NCBI GenBank assembly: GCA_964486935.1
Contig: CAZAPG010000003.1
Location: 231,922-295,921, forward strand
DNA from: CAZAPG01 sp964486935
Lineage (GTDB): Bacteria; Chloroflexota; Anaerolineae; 4572-78; J111
Length of the DNA stretch: 64,000 nucleotides
Direction: 5' to 3'
The notes beneath the pieces were generated by a model that searched no databases, had not been told where the DNA came from, and was given only the letters and a program-made list of their open reading frames with translations. Made by a program: the position numbers and the translations under genes. Positions 1-9,700 of the stretch are shown here, in pieces (the stretch's first letter is position 1; each line of letters begins with the position of its first letter).

Positions 1-2
1 CG

Positions 3-86
3 GCAAGGTTGACGCACAGTTTGCGCAACAGCGGCCCGGTGGAGCTGGAGTTATTTGCGGTTCACGTACTGGCCGCCGTTAAATGA
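3..86 (+). CDS. Possible C-terminal end of an unidentified gene entering from the left edge
   Basis: A plus-strand reading frame is open from the left edge to a TGA at 84-86 and gives about 27 residues ending FAVHVLAAVK. It would converge on the minus-strand fumarase alpha gene and overlap its last 8 bases. Nothing in the fragment identifies a family. The frame could be chance, because an open stretch this short is not significant by itself. The only argument for it is the natural-looking, low-rare-residue composition. Confidence 0.25.
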   Translation, partial: ARLTHSLRNSGPVELELFAVHVLAAVK

Positions 87-924
87 CAACTTCGGTGTGC
101 CGGTGCAGGTGGCAATCCAGATTGACAGCCAGCGGGATTGCGGCGATGTGGGTGGCGTAATATTCTACCCGCACATCCATAGCGGTATTTACCCCGCCCC
201 ACCCCTGCGGGCCGATGCCGGTAGCATTGATTAAATCGAGCAGTTCCAATTCCAGGGCCGCATAGTGGGGATCGGGGTGGCGCCGGCCCATGTTACGCAT
301 GAGAGCCTTTTTAGCCAGCAGGGCAGCCATCTCCAGCGTGCCGCCGACCCCGACCCCGACCACAACCGGCGGGCAGGCGTTTGGCCCGGCCTCTTCAACG
401 CATTGCACCACCTGGCGCTTGACCCCTTCAAGGCCCTGAGCCGGTTCCAACATTTTTACCCAACTCATATTCTCCGCGCCAAAGCCCTTGGCGGCGATAG
501 TCAACCGCACTTTATCGCCGGGCACTATTTCAAAGTGAATCACCGGCGGCGTGTTGTCGCCGCTGTTTTTTCGTTCAAAAAGCGGTTCGGTCACAATAGA
601 GTTACGCAGGTAGCCCGCCTGATATCCCTGCCGAACACCGTCAGTGATGGCCTGGCGCAAATCGCCGCCCACTAACCGGACCTCCTGCCCCAGTTCCACA
701 AAAACAATCGCCATCCCCGTATCCTGGCACATCGGCGCTTGCCGCTGCGCGGCGATATGCCGATTTTCGACAATATCCTGCATGGCCTGACGCCCGGCGG
801 GCGACGGTTCCAGTTCCAGGATTTCCACAAGCTTCATCATGGTCGGCGCCGGGGTGTGGAAATTTACTGTCTGCACCGCCTCTCGAATGTGCGCGGTCAA
901 CTGCTGCACCTCAATTGTTCTCAC
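79..924 (-). CDS. Class I fumarate hydratase, alpha subunit (two-subunit type)
   Basis: This is the iron-sulfur half of a heterodimeric class I fumarase (fumarate/tartrate hydratase family), interconverting fumarate and malate in the cytoplasm. The 281-residue length is usual for the family. Three cysteines expected to hold the [4Fe-4S] cluster are present: C66 in APMCQDTG, C184 in PNACPP and C271 near the C-terminus. The start is a GTG at 922-924 that overlaps the stop of the beta-subunit gene by four bases (GTGA), so the two are probably translationally coupled. It is the last gene of a sucC-sucD-ferredoxin-fumarase cluster, which argues for fumarase over tartrate dehydratase. I cannot exclude the latter from sequence alone. 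Confidence 0.92.
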   Translation of the reverse strand: MRTIEVQQLTAHIREAVQTVNFHTPAPTMMKLVEILELEPSPAGRQAMQDIVENRHIAAQRQAPMCQDTGMAIVFVELGQEVRLVGGDLRQAITDGVRQGYQAGYLRNSIVTEPLFERKNSGDNTPPVIHFEIVPGDKVRLTIAAKGFGAENMSWVKMLEPAQGLEGVKRQVVQCVEEAGPNACPPVVVGVGVGGTLEMAALLAKKALMRNMGRRHPDPHYAALELELLDLINATGIGPQGWGGVNTAMDVRVEYYATHIAAIPLAVNLDCHLHRHTEVVI

Positions 925-1511
925 CAGATGGCCTCCTCTCGGCGATAGGCCCGCTGCCCCAACTCAAACAAATCGACGCCGTAGACATCATTGGCAACCA
1001 CCAGCGGAAATTCTTCGACCTCCAGCTTACGAATGGCCTCGGTTCCCAAATCCTCGTAGGCCACCAGCTCCACCCGCCGAATCTGGCGGGCAATCAGCGC
1101 CGCCGCGCCGCCAACGGTTACAAAATAAACGGCCTCATATTTAACAATGGCTCGACGGACCTCATCGTTCCGCTTGCCCTTGCCGATCATACCTTTCAGC
1201 CCCAGGGCTAACAACGGCGGCGTATAGCCATCGACTCGCCCGGCTGTTGTTGGCCCGGCAGAGCCAATCACTTCACCGGGCCGGGCCGGCGAAGGGCCAA
1301 CGTAATAGATAACCTGGCCCTGTAATGGCAGGGGCAACTCCTGGCCGGCCCGCAGCGTGTCGACCAGCCGCTTATGGGCCGCATCTCTGGCCGTATAAAC
1401 GATGCCGGAGAGCAGGACCCGGTCGCCCGTTTTTAAGGCTTTCACCTTTTCGGCGGTGAGCGGTGTGGAGAGGTAGATTGGCTTAGGGTCATCAAGCGGC
1501 TTTGGACTCAA
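921..1511 (-). CDS. Class I fumarate hydratase, beta subunit
   Basis: This is the second subunit of the heterodimeric fumarase, 196 residues, matching the Fumerase_C family in length and pattern. Visible family features are the N-terminal segment LKTGDRVLLSGIVYTARDAAHKR, of which DAAHKR is the signature, the stretch YYVGPSPARPG, and GPTTAGRVDGY, which contributes to the active site. The start is taken as TTG at 1509-1511, overlapping the preceding ferredoxin-like gene stop (TTGA), as seen at the other joints of this cluster. It must act with the alpha subunit encoded directly downstream. Confidence 0.92.
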   Translation of the reverse strand: MSPKPLDDPKPIYLSTPLTAEKVKALKTGDRVLLSGIVYTARDAAHKRLVDTLRAGQELPLPLQGQVIYYVGPSPARPGEVIGSAGPTTAGRVDGYTPPLLALGLKGMIGKGKRNDEVRRAIVKYEAVYFVTVGGAAALIARQIRRVELVAYEDLGTEAIRKLEVEEFPLVVANDVYGVDLFELGQRAYRREEAIW

Positions 1512-1753
1512 GCTGCCCTCCCACGGGATTTCAGGGCTTCATCTTTATAGGTTTTGTAAATGGAAATGGCGCCGGCGGGGGCGGCGTCCAAACAAAGCTC
1601 GCACAAGGTACACTCGTCTTCCTGGTCAGGGTGAACGTTTAGCTGTCCGTCAACCAGACTGAAAATATCAACGGGACAGAGTTGGGCGACCTGCCGGGCT
1701 GCGGCCGCGGTTAATTTGCTGTTATCCAGGCTAATTTCAATAAAAATGCCCAT
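1508..1753 (-). CDS. Small ferredoxin-like protein in the sucCD-fumarase cluster
   Basis: This 81-residue protein has exactly four cysteines arranged C26-P, C48, C51 and C54. The usual fourth cysteine after CTLCELC is replaced by alanine, leaving LDAAPAGAI. The distant C26-P could complete one [4Fe-4S] site, as in FixX-like single-cluster ferredoxins, so this is probably a one-cluster protein with a degenerate second site. It starts one base after the sucD stop and its own stop overlaps the fumarase beta start, so it is almost certainly co-expressed with TCA enzymes. Its electron partner is not in the window. It could serve as an assembly or electron protein for the iron-sulfur fumarase, but that is inference. 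Confidence 0.7.
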   Translation of the reverse strand: MGIFIEISLDNSKLTAAAARQVAQLCPVDIFSLVDGQLNVHPDQEDECTLCELCLDAAPAGAISIYKTYKDEALKSRGRAA

Positions 1754-1754
1754 G

Positions 1755-2660
1755 TCAAACCTCGCGCGCCAGGGCTGTTTTAACCAGTTGGGGAATTTTA
1801 GACAACCTGGCCGCCACCTGTACCCCGGCAGCTTGCAGAGCGGCTACTTTACCGGCGGGGCTGCCGCGAGTCCCTTCAACAATTGCGCCGGCGTGGCCAA
1901 AACGGCGGCCCTGCATCCGGTCGGCAAACCGGCCGGCCACAAAGGCGATAATGGGCAACCGGCTGCCATATTCCCCAAGGCGACGGGCCAGTTGTTCTTC
2001 CATTGTGCCGCCCGGCTCGCAGAATAACACCAGCGCCCGGGTGTGGGGGTCGGCCTCAAACAGCGGCAGCAGGTCTAAAAATGTCGAGCCGATGAGCGGG
2101 TCGCCGCCAATACTCACACAGGTGCTTTGACCTATCCCGGCCTGGGTTAACAGGCTGGCAATTTCCGTGGTCATACCGCCGCTGCGAGAGATGATGCCAA
2201 CCGGTCCGGCGGTGTACGCCTGGCGCACATCGCGCGCCGCGCCGCCGCACATGCCAATACGGGTTTGCCCCGGCGAGATGAGTCCCAGGCTGTTTGGCCC
2301 GATAACCCGCGCCCCGGCCGCAGCGGCCCGCTCCAGGATGGCGGCAATATCCTGCCGGGGAATGCGCTCGGTGACAATGACAAGCAGTTGCAAGCCGCGC
2401 TCCAGCGCCTCCCAGGCCGCATCGCGCACAAAGGGGGCGGGCACAGAGATGATGCTTGCCTGGCAGGGATGAGCTTGCAGCGCGGACGCAACGGTATCAA
2501 AAACAGGCACGCCGTGAACCTGCAAGCCGCCTTTGCCTGGCGTAACCCCGGCCACAATTTTGGCTCCATACTGGAGCGACTCGCCGGTAAAGGTGGCGGC
2601 CTCGCGCCCGGTAATGCCCTGAACTAATATTCGGGTTTCGGCGTGGGCTAATATGCTCAT
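1755..2660 (-). CDS. sucD: Succinyl-CoA synthetase (ADP/GDP-forming) alpha subunit
   Basis: This is the CoA-binding and phosphohistidine subunit of succinate-CoA ligase, which couples succinyl-CoA cleavage to nucleotide phosphorylation. The 301 residues match the family length. The CoA-binding Rossmann part starts at ILVQGITGREAATFT (about 11-25). The phospho-accepting His is H256 in RRFGHAGAIVEG. The ATG overlaps the beta-subunit stop (ATGA), the classic arrangement for an alpha/beta pair. Malate-CoA ligase subunits are close homologues and cannot be ruled out without phylogeny. The neighbouring fumarase makes succinyl-CoA synthetase in the C4 part of the TCA cycle the simpler reading. Confidence 0.92.
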   Translation of the reverse strand: MSILAHAETRILVQGITGREAATFTGESLQYGAKIVAGVTPGKGGLQVHGVPVFDTVASALQAHPCQASIISVPAPFVRDAAWEALERGLQLLVIVTERIPRQDIAAILERAAAAGARVIGPNSLGLISPGQTRIGMCGGAARDVRQAYTAGPVGIISRSGGMTTEIASLLTQAGIGQSTCVSIGGDPLIGSTFLDLLPLFEADPHTRALVLFCEPGGTMEEQLARRLGEYGSRLPIIAFVAGRFADRMQGRRFGHAGAIVEGTRGSPAGKVAALQAAGVQVAARLSKIPQLVKTALAREV

Positions 2661-3820
2661 TTGATGGCCTCAATCACCTGGTCGATGCTGGTTTCGCGGC
2701 CAAAAAATGGTACGCCATAGTGCCGCAAAATGGCCTGCCCCTCTTCTTCCCAGGAGCCGGGAATGCGAAAGGCGGCGATGATTTTGGCCGGCTCTTGCTT
2801 AAGTTCCAGAACGCCTTTAATTACGCCCCGCGCCACCAAATCTACCCGGGTATTGCTAACCACGTTCATAATTACCGCCAGCCGTTCAACGCGGGGCTGG
2901 CTAAGGATAAGTTTGGTCAGCTCACTGATTTTCCAGACGCTCGGATTGCCGCCGATTTCGCAATAGTTGGCGGGCCTGAGTCCGGCATCCAGGGCCGCGT
3001 CAAATGCGGTCAGGCTGGCCCCGCCTCCCCCAATCAGCAGCCCCAAATTACCTTCAAAAGGGACCAGCCGGCCGGCCACCCCGCGATGGTCGGCGCGGTC
3101 AATTTCAAGGGCTTTTTGCTCAAAACCGGATTGGGGTTGGGCCAATTGGGCGCTGTGAGGGAGTCGTTTTAATAATGGCTGTTGGCGATAGGCTGCGTCG
3201 TCGTCTAATTCCAGGTGCGCGTCGGCAACCCACCAACGGCCCTCGCTATCCAGAATCAGGGGGTTGATTTCAAGCAACAGGGCATCCCATTCAACAAAAC
3301 AGCGGGCTATCCGGGTCAGCAAAGTTGTCAATTGCAGCAAATGCTCTCCCGAAAAACCGAGTTCAGCCGCAACCTCTCGCCCAGGATATTCAGGCACACG
3401 TCCCAGTATGGAAAACGGCCGCCGTATAACCCTGGCAGAGGATTCAATATCAATCCCTCCCCCCGGCGAGGCCAGTAAAATTGGCCGGCGCAGGTTGGCG
3501 TCGTAGGTAACGCCTATAAATATCTCTTGAGCAATTGTCACCCTGGTTTCAACCAAAACTGTGTTGACTTTAAACCCCAACAATTGCGAACCCAGCAGAG
3601 CCTCGGCTGCGGTGGCCGCTTTGGGCGGCGTGGCGGCAAAGCGGATTCCCCCGGATTTCATTCGACCACCCGCCGGAATCTGCGCCTTTAAAACCACGGG
3701 TTGGTCGATAGTTTGGGCTATGGCTGCGGCCTCGGATACAGTGGTTATGACTTTTCCAAACGGAATTGGCAGCCCCCGTTCCCCCAAAAGCAGCTTGGCT
3801 TCGTATTCCAATATGTTCAC
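2657..3820 (-). CDS. sucC: Succinyl-CoA synthetase beta subunit
   Basis: This is the ATP-grasp subunit of succinate-CoA ligase, 387 residues, the normal size. The N-terminus MNILEYEAKLLLGERGLPIP is typical, followed by VVLKAQIPAGGRMKSGG (about 42-58), the nucleotide-binding loop equivalent to the usual KAQVHAGGRGKAGG. The C-terminal CoA-ligase domain includes GLLIGGGGASLTAFD and CEIGGNPS. The start codon is GTG at 3818-3820. It is the first gene of a five-gene minus-strand cluster, divergent from the short-chain dehydrogenase across a 141-base AT-rich gap. Confidence 0.92.
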   Translation of the reverse strand: MNILEYEAKLLLGERGLPIPFGKVITTVSEAAAIAQTIDQPVVLKAQIPAGGRMKSGGIRFAATPPKAATAAEALLGSQLLGFKVNTVLVETRVTIAQEIFIGVTYDANLRRPILLASPGGGIDIESSARVIRRPFSILGRVPEYPGREVAAELGFSGEHLLQLTTLLTRIARCFVEWDALLLEINPLILDSEGRWWVADAHLELDDDAAYRQQPLLKRLPHSAQLAQPQSGFEQKALEIDRADHRGVAGRLVPFEGNLGLLIGGGGASLTAFDAALDAGLRPANYCEIGGNPSVWKISELTKLILSQPRVERLAVIMNVVSNTRVDLVARGVIKGVLELKQEPAKIIAAFRIPGSWEEEGQAILRHYGVPFFGRETSIDQVIEAIK

Positions 3821-3869
3821 AGAACTTTTTGTCCCCTACTGCACCGGCACAATTCAATACAACTTTGGT

Positions 3870-3906
3870 TTGACAGTAAAAAGCGATAAAATATTATATA
3901 TAATAT
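3870..3906 (+). promoter_or_regulatory. Likely sigma-70-type promoter for the short-chain dehydrogenase, with an overlapping palindrome
   Basis: A perfect -35 (TTGACA, 3870-3875) is followed after 16 bases by TATTAT (3892-3897). The region ATATTATATATAATAT (3891-3906) is a perfect 16-base palindrome, so it could also serve the divergent sucC gene or bind a dimeric regulator. The distance to the ATG at 3962 leaves room for a leader of about 55 bases. Assignment is by consensus match only. Confidence 0.5.
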
Positions 3907-3961
3907 TTATTAATCCACAAACCTTTGTCATCCCCAGCGGAGAGAGTTAGAGGAGTTAATT

Positions 3962-4723
3962 ATGGCAAACAATCCCTTTGGATTAGACGGGCAACTGGCG
4001 CTGGTCACCGGCGGCGGCAGTGGTTTGGGGCTGGCTATTAGCCAGACATTGATTCAGGCCGGCGCAGCGGTCATCATTACCGGGCGGCGCGAGGAGAAGT
4101 TAAAAGCAGCCGTTCAGCAACTTGGCCGCCAGGCCCATTATATCCGGCACGATGTCACCGACCTCAACTCGATTCCCGGCCTGGTGCGTCACATTGAGCA
4201 GCAGTGGCAACCTGTTGACATCTTGGTAAACAACGCCGGTATCCACCACAAAAAAAGCGTGTTTGAAACCACCGATGCCGATATGCAACAGATGCTGCAA
4301 ACGCACCTGGCCGGCGCGTTTGCCCTGAGCCGAACCTGCGCCCAATTGATGGTTGAGCGCAGGCGCGGGTCCATTATTATGATTCTGTCGATGGCTGCCC
4401 TATTGGGCATCCCGCAGATTCCTGCCTACACAGCCGCCAAAAGCGCAATGATGGGCCTGACCAGGGCGCTTGCCGCCGAGCTTGCGCCGCACAATGTGCG
4501 GGTCAATGCGGTTGCTCCCGGCTGGATTGAAACGGATATGACGTTGCCGATACTGCAAAACGACCCGGCGCGGATGCGGAAAATATTGGGGCGTACCCCC
4601 ATGAACCGAATGGGCAACCCGAAAGATATTGGCCACGCGGTGGTCTACCTGTGCTCGCCTGCCGCCAGTTTTGTTACCGGCGTAGTGCTGCCGGTGGATG
4701 GCGGGGCCAGCATCGGTTTTTAA
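3962..4723 (+). CDS. Short-chain dehydrogenase/reductase (SDR), gluconate-5-dehydrogenase-like
   Basis: This is a classical SDR of 253 residues that should oxidise or reduce a hydroxyl or keto group with NAD(P). Diagnostic residues are all present: the cofactor loop TGGGSGLG (16-23), the structural NNAG (90-93), and catalytic S143, Y156 and K160 in YTAAK. The C-terminal PVDGGASIGF is typical of sugar-acid and 3-oxoacyl-ACP-reductase-like members. The start is supported by AGAGGAG about 7 bases upstream of the ATG. It stands alone on the plus strand and ends 15 bases before the convergent ABC transporter gene. The exact substrate cannot be told, and FabG-like activity is an alternative. Confidence 0.88.
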   Translation: MANNPFGLDGQLALVTGGGSGLGLAISQTLIQAGAAVIITGRREEKLKAAVQQLGRQAHYIRHDVTDLNSIPGLVRHIEQQWQPVDILVNNAGIHHKKSVFETTDADMQQMLQTHLAGAFALSRTCAQLMVERRRGSIIMILSMAALLGIPQIPAYTAAKSAMMGLTRALAAELAPHNVRVNAVAPGWIETDMTLPILQNDPARMRKILGRTPMNRMGNPKDIGHAVVYLCSPAASFVTGVVLPVDGGASIGF

Positions 4724-4738
4724 GCGCGGCAACTATGG

Positions 4739-6664
4739 TTAAGCGGCAAGGTTTGGGGTGTGTCGAAATTGGGTTCGATAGAGATGGGCATATAGTCCTT
4801 CGCGAGCCAGCAGTTCCTCGTGAGCAGAGCGAGGCCCATGGCGATGGCCCTGTTCCACCAGACGACCCCGATCCATCACCAAAATCACATCGGCGGCCAG
4901 AATGGTGCTGAGGCGGTGGGCTATCACCAGGCTGGTGCGCTGTTGCATAATTCGCACCAGGGCTTCTTGAATCAGCGCCTCGCTCTGGCTATCAAGGCTG
5001 CTGGTTGCTTCGTCTAACACCAGTAATCGCGGGTCTTTAAGAATTACGCGGGCAATAGCCAGGCGCTGTTTTTCGCCCCCGCTCAACCGGTAGCCCCGTT
5101 CACCTACTACCGTTTCATATCTATCCGGCAACCCGGCAATAAAGTGATGAATGTTGGCCGCTTCGCAGGCGGCTTCAATTTGGGCCTGGGTAGCGTCGGG
5201 TTTGGCGTACAGTAAATTGGCCTTGATGGTGTCGTGAAACAGATAAGTTTCTTGCGTTACCATGCCAATCGCCTGGGCCAGCGATTTTTGGGTCACATCG
5301 CGCAAATCGTGTCCATCCAGACAAATCCGGCCCTGGGTGGGGTCGTACAATCGGGGTAGCAGATAGGTGATGGTCGTTTTACCGGCTCCGCTGGGGCCGA
5401 CCAGCGCCGCCAGTTGCCCCGGTTCAATGTTAAAGCTTATATTTTCAATGGCCATTTGGCGGGTGGGGACGATAACCGGCTGGGAGCCATTATCACTCCC
5501 TGCTGAACGGTCGACAGTTAAGCCCAGCGAACCGGCTCCACCGTCGCCGCCTTCGGTGTAGCTAAACGACACGTTTTCAAAGGTCACGCGCCCGGCAGCG
5601 TTAGTCAACTCAACAGCGTCAGCCTTGTCTTCAATTTCTAGGGGCAGGTCAAGAATTTCAAATACGCGCTCAAAGCTGACCATACTGGTAGCCAACTCGA
5701 TATGGGCATTGCTCATGGCGCTCAACGGCCCATACAATTGGTTCAAATAGGCTCCAAACGCCACAATTGTGCCAACCGTAAAGACCCCCACAATGACCAG
5801 ATATCCCCCCACGCCAAACACCACCGCCGTTCCAACGGCGCTGACCAGGCCTAACCCCATAAAAAACCAGCGCCCGACCATTGCCGAGCGAACCCCAATT
5901 TTAGCCACCTGCCCGCTGCGCTCACGAAATTTCCCCATTTCATCGGCCTGGCGGCCAAACAGCTTAACCAGCAACACCCCGCTGACATTCAGCGTTTCAT
6001 TCATCAGGGCGTTCATTTTGGCGTTGAGGTTCATACTCTCGCGCCGAATTTCACGCAGCACCCGCCCCACCCGGCGAGTCGGCAAGATAAACAGGGGTAA
6101 AATGATGACGCTTAACAGAGTCAGGCGCCATTCCAGCGTAATCATAATCGCCAGGGTTGAAATAACTGTCACCACATTGGTAATGACATTGACAAATGTG
6201 CCGGTCAGCGCGCTTTGCGCTCCAACTACATCGTTGTTCAACCTGCTCATCAACTCGCCGGTTTTTGAATGGGTGAAGAATCTTAGCCCCATCCCGTGCA
6301 GGTGGTTGAACAAGGCGTTGCGTAAATCGGCAATCAGATGCTCGCCGATGGTGGCGCTGAGGTAACGTTGGCCCAAACCAATAAAGGCATTGACCACCGG
6401 AATACCAATCATGCCCAGGGTCAGCCAAACCAGGCGGGTCACATCTTTATTCGGCAGGGCGTTATCAATCAAATCTCGATACAAAAGGGGAGGGATGAGG
6501 CTTAGGCCGGTAATGGCAAAAATGGTAATCAGCAAGCCGGCAGTTTTGAGCCGGTAGGGTTTGGCATAACCCCACACCCGCTGCAACAGGGCCAAACTGA
6601 ATTGAGGCCGGTCTCGTTCTTCATCATAACGGATATAACTCCACCAACCGCCGCCGCCAATCAT
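4739..6664 (-). CDS. ABC exporter, fused membrane and ATPase domains (MsbA/ABCB type)
   Basis: This half-transporter of about 641 residues has six membrane segments in its N-terminal 330 residues and a C-terminal ATPase. The ATPase shows Walker A GPSGAGKTT, signature LSGGEKQR and Walker B LLVLDEATSSLD. I prefer the ATG at 6664 over the TTG at 6682. An unusual feature is an insertion of about 35 Gly/Ser/Asp-rich residues early in the ATPase, between VTFENVSFSYTEG and the conserved AIENISFNIEPG. Exporters normally run through here without a gap. The gene lies 67 bases downstream of the lipopeptide synthetase on the same strand, so it is a good candidate for exporting that product. Confidence 0.9.
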   Translation of the reverse strand: MIGGGGWWSYIRYDEERDRPQFSLALLQRVWGYAKPYRLKTAGLLITIFAITGLSLIPPLLYRDLIDNALPNKDVTRLVWLTLGMIGIPVVNAFIGLGQRYLSATIGEHLIADLRNALFNHLHGMGLRFFTHSKTGELMSRLNNDVVGAQSALTGTFVNVITNVVTVISTLAIMITLEWRLTLLSVIILPLFILPTRRVGRVLREIRRESMNLNAKMNALMNETLNVSGVLLVKLFGRQADEMGKFRERSGQVAKIGVRSAMVGRWFFMGLGLVSAVGTAVVFGVGGYLVIVGVFTVGTIVAFGAYLNQLYGPLSAMSNAHIELATSMVSFERVFEILDLPLEIEDKADAVELTNAAGRVTFENVSFSYTEGGDGGAGSLGLTVDRSAGSDNGSQPVIVPTRQMAIENISFNIEPGQLAALVGPSGAGKTTITYLLPRLYDPTQGRICLDGHDLRDVTQKSLAQAIGMVTQETYLFHDTIKANLLYAKPDATQAQIEAACEAANIHHFIAGLPDRYETVVGERGYRLSGGEKQRLAIARVILKDPRLLVLDEATSSLDSQSEALIQEALVRIMQQRTSLVIAHRLSTILAADVILVMDRGRLVEQGHRHGPRSAHEELLAREGLYAHLYRTQFRHTPNLAA

Positions 6665-6731
6665 AATCTCGCTCGCTTTCAAAAGGGGATAGGGTTATTA
6701 TAGGCGACATGCCGGCAACACCAAAATAACC

Positions 6732-9700
6732 TCAATTATTAAACTCGCGGGTCTGGGCCTGCTCCAGGCTGGCTTTTAACTGTTCGGCCAAAATCTGCAC
6801 GTAGGGTTCCTGTAAAATGTTGGCGTGGAAGCCTTTAATCTCTTTGATTTCGATGCCGCCGCTAACCAGCCTGTTCCAGCCCATATTGGGGTCAAAGGGG
6901 CCAAATAGCGAATGGCGGTGCGTTCTGAACAGGGTCACTTGCCCTTGGTAAGGTTGGGGGACGTAGTTTGACATAGCCTGATAATGCGCCTTTAAAAGCG
7001 GATGATGTTTGGGCGGAATGAGCGCCAAATCTTTATCAATAACCGCTTCCAGATCGGCCTGGGTGGGTTCATAGCCGGCAGGTCGCCCCGATTTGAGCAG
7101 ATTTTGGCCAAGCACCCGCGTTTTTCGGCGAATCCGGGCCAACATTTGAGTTGGGTTGAGTTGCATAAAATCGTGCAGCCAGTAGGGTAAATTCTTTAAA
7201 AATCTGCCCCAAAAAACGGGGTTCCAGGGCGAAAGTTGAAAATTTACATTAGGCGGTGAGTGGTCCATAATCGCCAGCAGAGCCACCGGCTGCCCCATTG
7301 CCCGCAGTTGGCGGGCCATTTCAAAAGCCACGGTGCCGCCATAACAATAACCGCCAATAAAATAGGGGCCGTTGGGCTGTAGCGTTTGAATCTGGTGGAT
7401 GTAATGCGTGGCCATCTCCTCAATGGCGGCAAAGGGGTCTTGATTCGTGGTCAGGGCGCGCTCCTGCAGGCCGTAAAAGGGTTGCTCCGGCCCCAGATAG
7501 CGAGCCAAATCAGCGTAGTCTAGCACGCCGCCGCCCAGACCGTGCACGCAGAAAAAGGGCGGCTTTGCGCCGTGGGGCTGAATGGCCACCAGCGAAGAGG
7601 CTGGCGTGTCCGCGTTGTTTTGGCGGATAAGTTGCGCCAGGCGGGCAATGGTTGGAGCTTGAAACAGCGTGGCTACGGGTAAACTCAGGCCCAATTCCTG
7701 CTCAATCCGGGCAAATACCTGCACTGCCAGCAGCGAGTGCCCCCCCAGGTCAAAAAAGTTGTCGTGAACCCCAACCTGCTCCAATCGCAACACCTGGCCC
7801 CAGATTCGGGTCAACAGTTCCTCGGTGGGAGTGCGGGCCAGGAGCGGGGCGCCATCGACCAGCAGATGAGAGCGGTCCGGTTCGGGCAGGGCGGCCCGGT
7901 TTAGCTTGCCGCTGGGCGACAGGGGCAGGGCATCGACCATAACAAAGGCCGAAGGAACCATATAATCCGGCAGCTTGTCTTGCAAAAACCCGGCCAGTTC
8001 GCCGGCCGAGGCCAGATTTTTTGGGGTGGGAATGATGTAGGCCACCAGTCGCTTATCCTGAGAACTATTTTCTCGCACGATAACGGCGGCCTTTTTTACC
8101 GCCGGATGCTGCCCCAGCACGCTCTCAATTTCACCCGGTTCAATGCGGAAACCCCGAAGCTTGACCTGCTGGTCAACCCGGCCTAAAAACTCAATGCTGC
8201 CGTCGGGCAGGTAACGGCCCAGGTCGCCGCTTTTGTACAGACGCGCACCCGGCTGGGTGGCGAAGGGGTGGGGAATGAATTTTTCGGCGGTTAACTCGGG
8301 GCGGTTGAGGTAGCCCCGGCCCAGCCCCGCGCCGCCAATATACAGATCTCCCGGCACGCCCACCGGCACCGGCTGCAAGTAAGCGTCCAGCAGATAAACC
8401 TGCGCATTGGCGATGGGTCGCCCAATAGAAACTGAGGCCCGGCTATCATCGGGCCGGCAGGCCCAGCAGGTGGTATCAATGGTGGCCTCTGCCGGGCCAT
8501 AGAGATTATACAAGTGGGCCTTAAGGCGGCTGAAAAAACGGGCCTGAAGGGCCACTGGCAGCGCCTCGCCGCCGCAGAAAACGCGCCGCAAGTGATGGCA
8601 CTCTCCAATACCTGCTTCATCCAGAATGGCTTCCAGCAGCGAAGGCACAAGCTGAAGTATAGTAATTTGCTGCTGCGCTATCAGGCTGACCAGATAGGCG
8701 CTATCCTGATGCGCCCCCGGAGGGGCCATCACCAGCCGCGCCCCGGTCATCAGGGGCGCGTAAAACTCCCAAACCGAGGCGTCAAAGCTGAAGGGCGTTT
8801 TCTGAAGCACCCGGTCGGTTTCAGACAGGGGCAGGGCAGACTGCATCCAGAGCATATGGTTACAAATGGCCCGGTGAGAAATCATCGCGCCTTTGGGCCG
8901 GCCGGTTGACCCCGAAGTATAGATGATGTAGGCCAGATGGTCGCCGCCTGTTTTAATATTGGGGCTGGCGACGCTTTGTGATGCAATGCGACTCCAATCC
9001 GTATCCAGGCAAATCGCGCGGCTTTGATGAGACGGCAGGCGCGGCAGCAAGCGCTCCTGCGTGAGCAGCACGGGCGCGCCGGCATCGTTTAGCATAAAGG
9101 CCAGCCGTTCCGGCGGATACTCCGGGTCTAGCGGCACGTAAGCGGCCCCGGCCTTGAGAATACCCAGCAAGCCAACCACCATCTCAATTGAGCGTTCAAC
9201 GCACAGGCCAACCAGCGTCTCCGGCCCTACGCCCAGCGATTGCAGATAGTGGGCCAACTGGTTGGCCCGATGATTCAGGTCGCGGTAGGTGAGTTGCCGC
9301 TCCTCAAAAACAACGGCCACAGCGTTGGGAGTGCGCTCGGCCTGGGCTTCAAACAGATGATGCAGCGCCAGGTCGGGCGGAGGCAAGGCTGCGCCGGTAT
9401 TATTCCAGTTAACCAGCAGACGCTGCCGCTCCGCGTCGGTCAGCAGCGGCAGGTCAGAAAGGCGCTGTTCTGGGTTGGCGATGATGGCCTCCAGCAAGTG
9501 TTTGAACTGCCCCAACAGCCGGTCGATGGTGCCGGAGTCGAACAAATCGGTGTTGTATTCCATCGCCATCAGTTGCACCTGCGGAGTGTCAACCAACGAA
9601 AGCGTCAGGTCAAATTGGGACGCGCCCCGGTCAAACTCAAATACGCGCCAGGTCAAATCTGGAAGCTGGGCCAGAGGCAGCGGCGTGTTGATAACATTAA

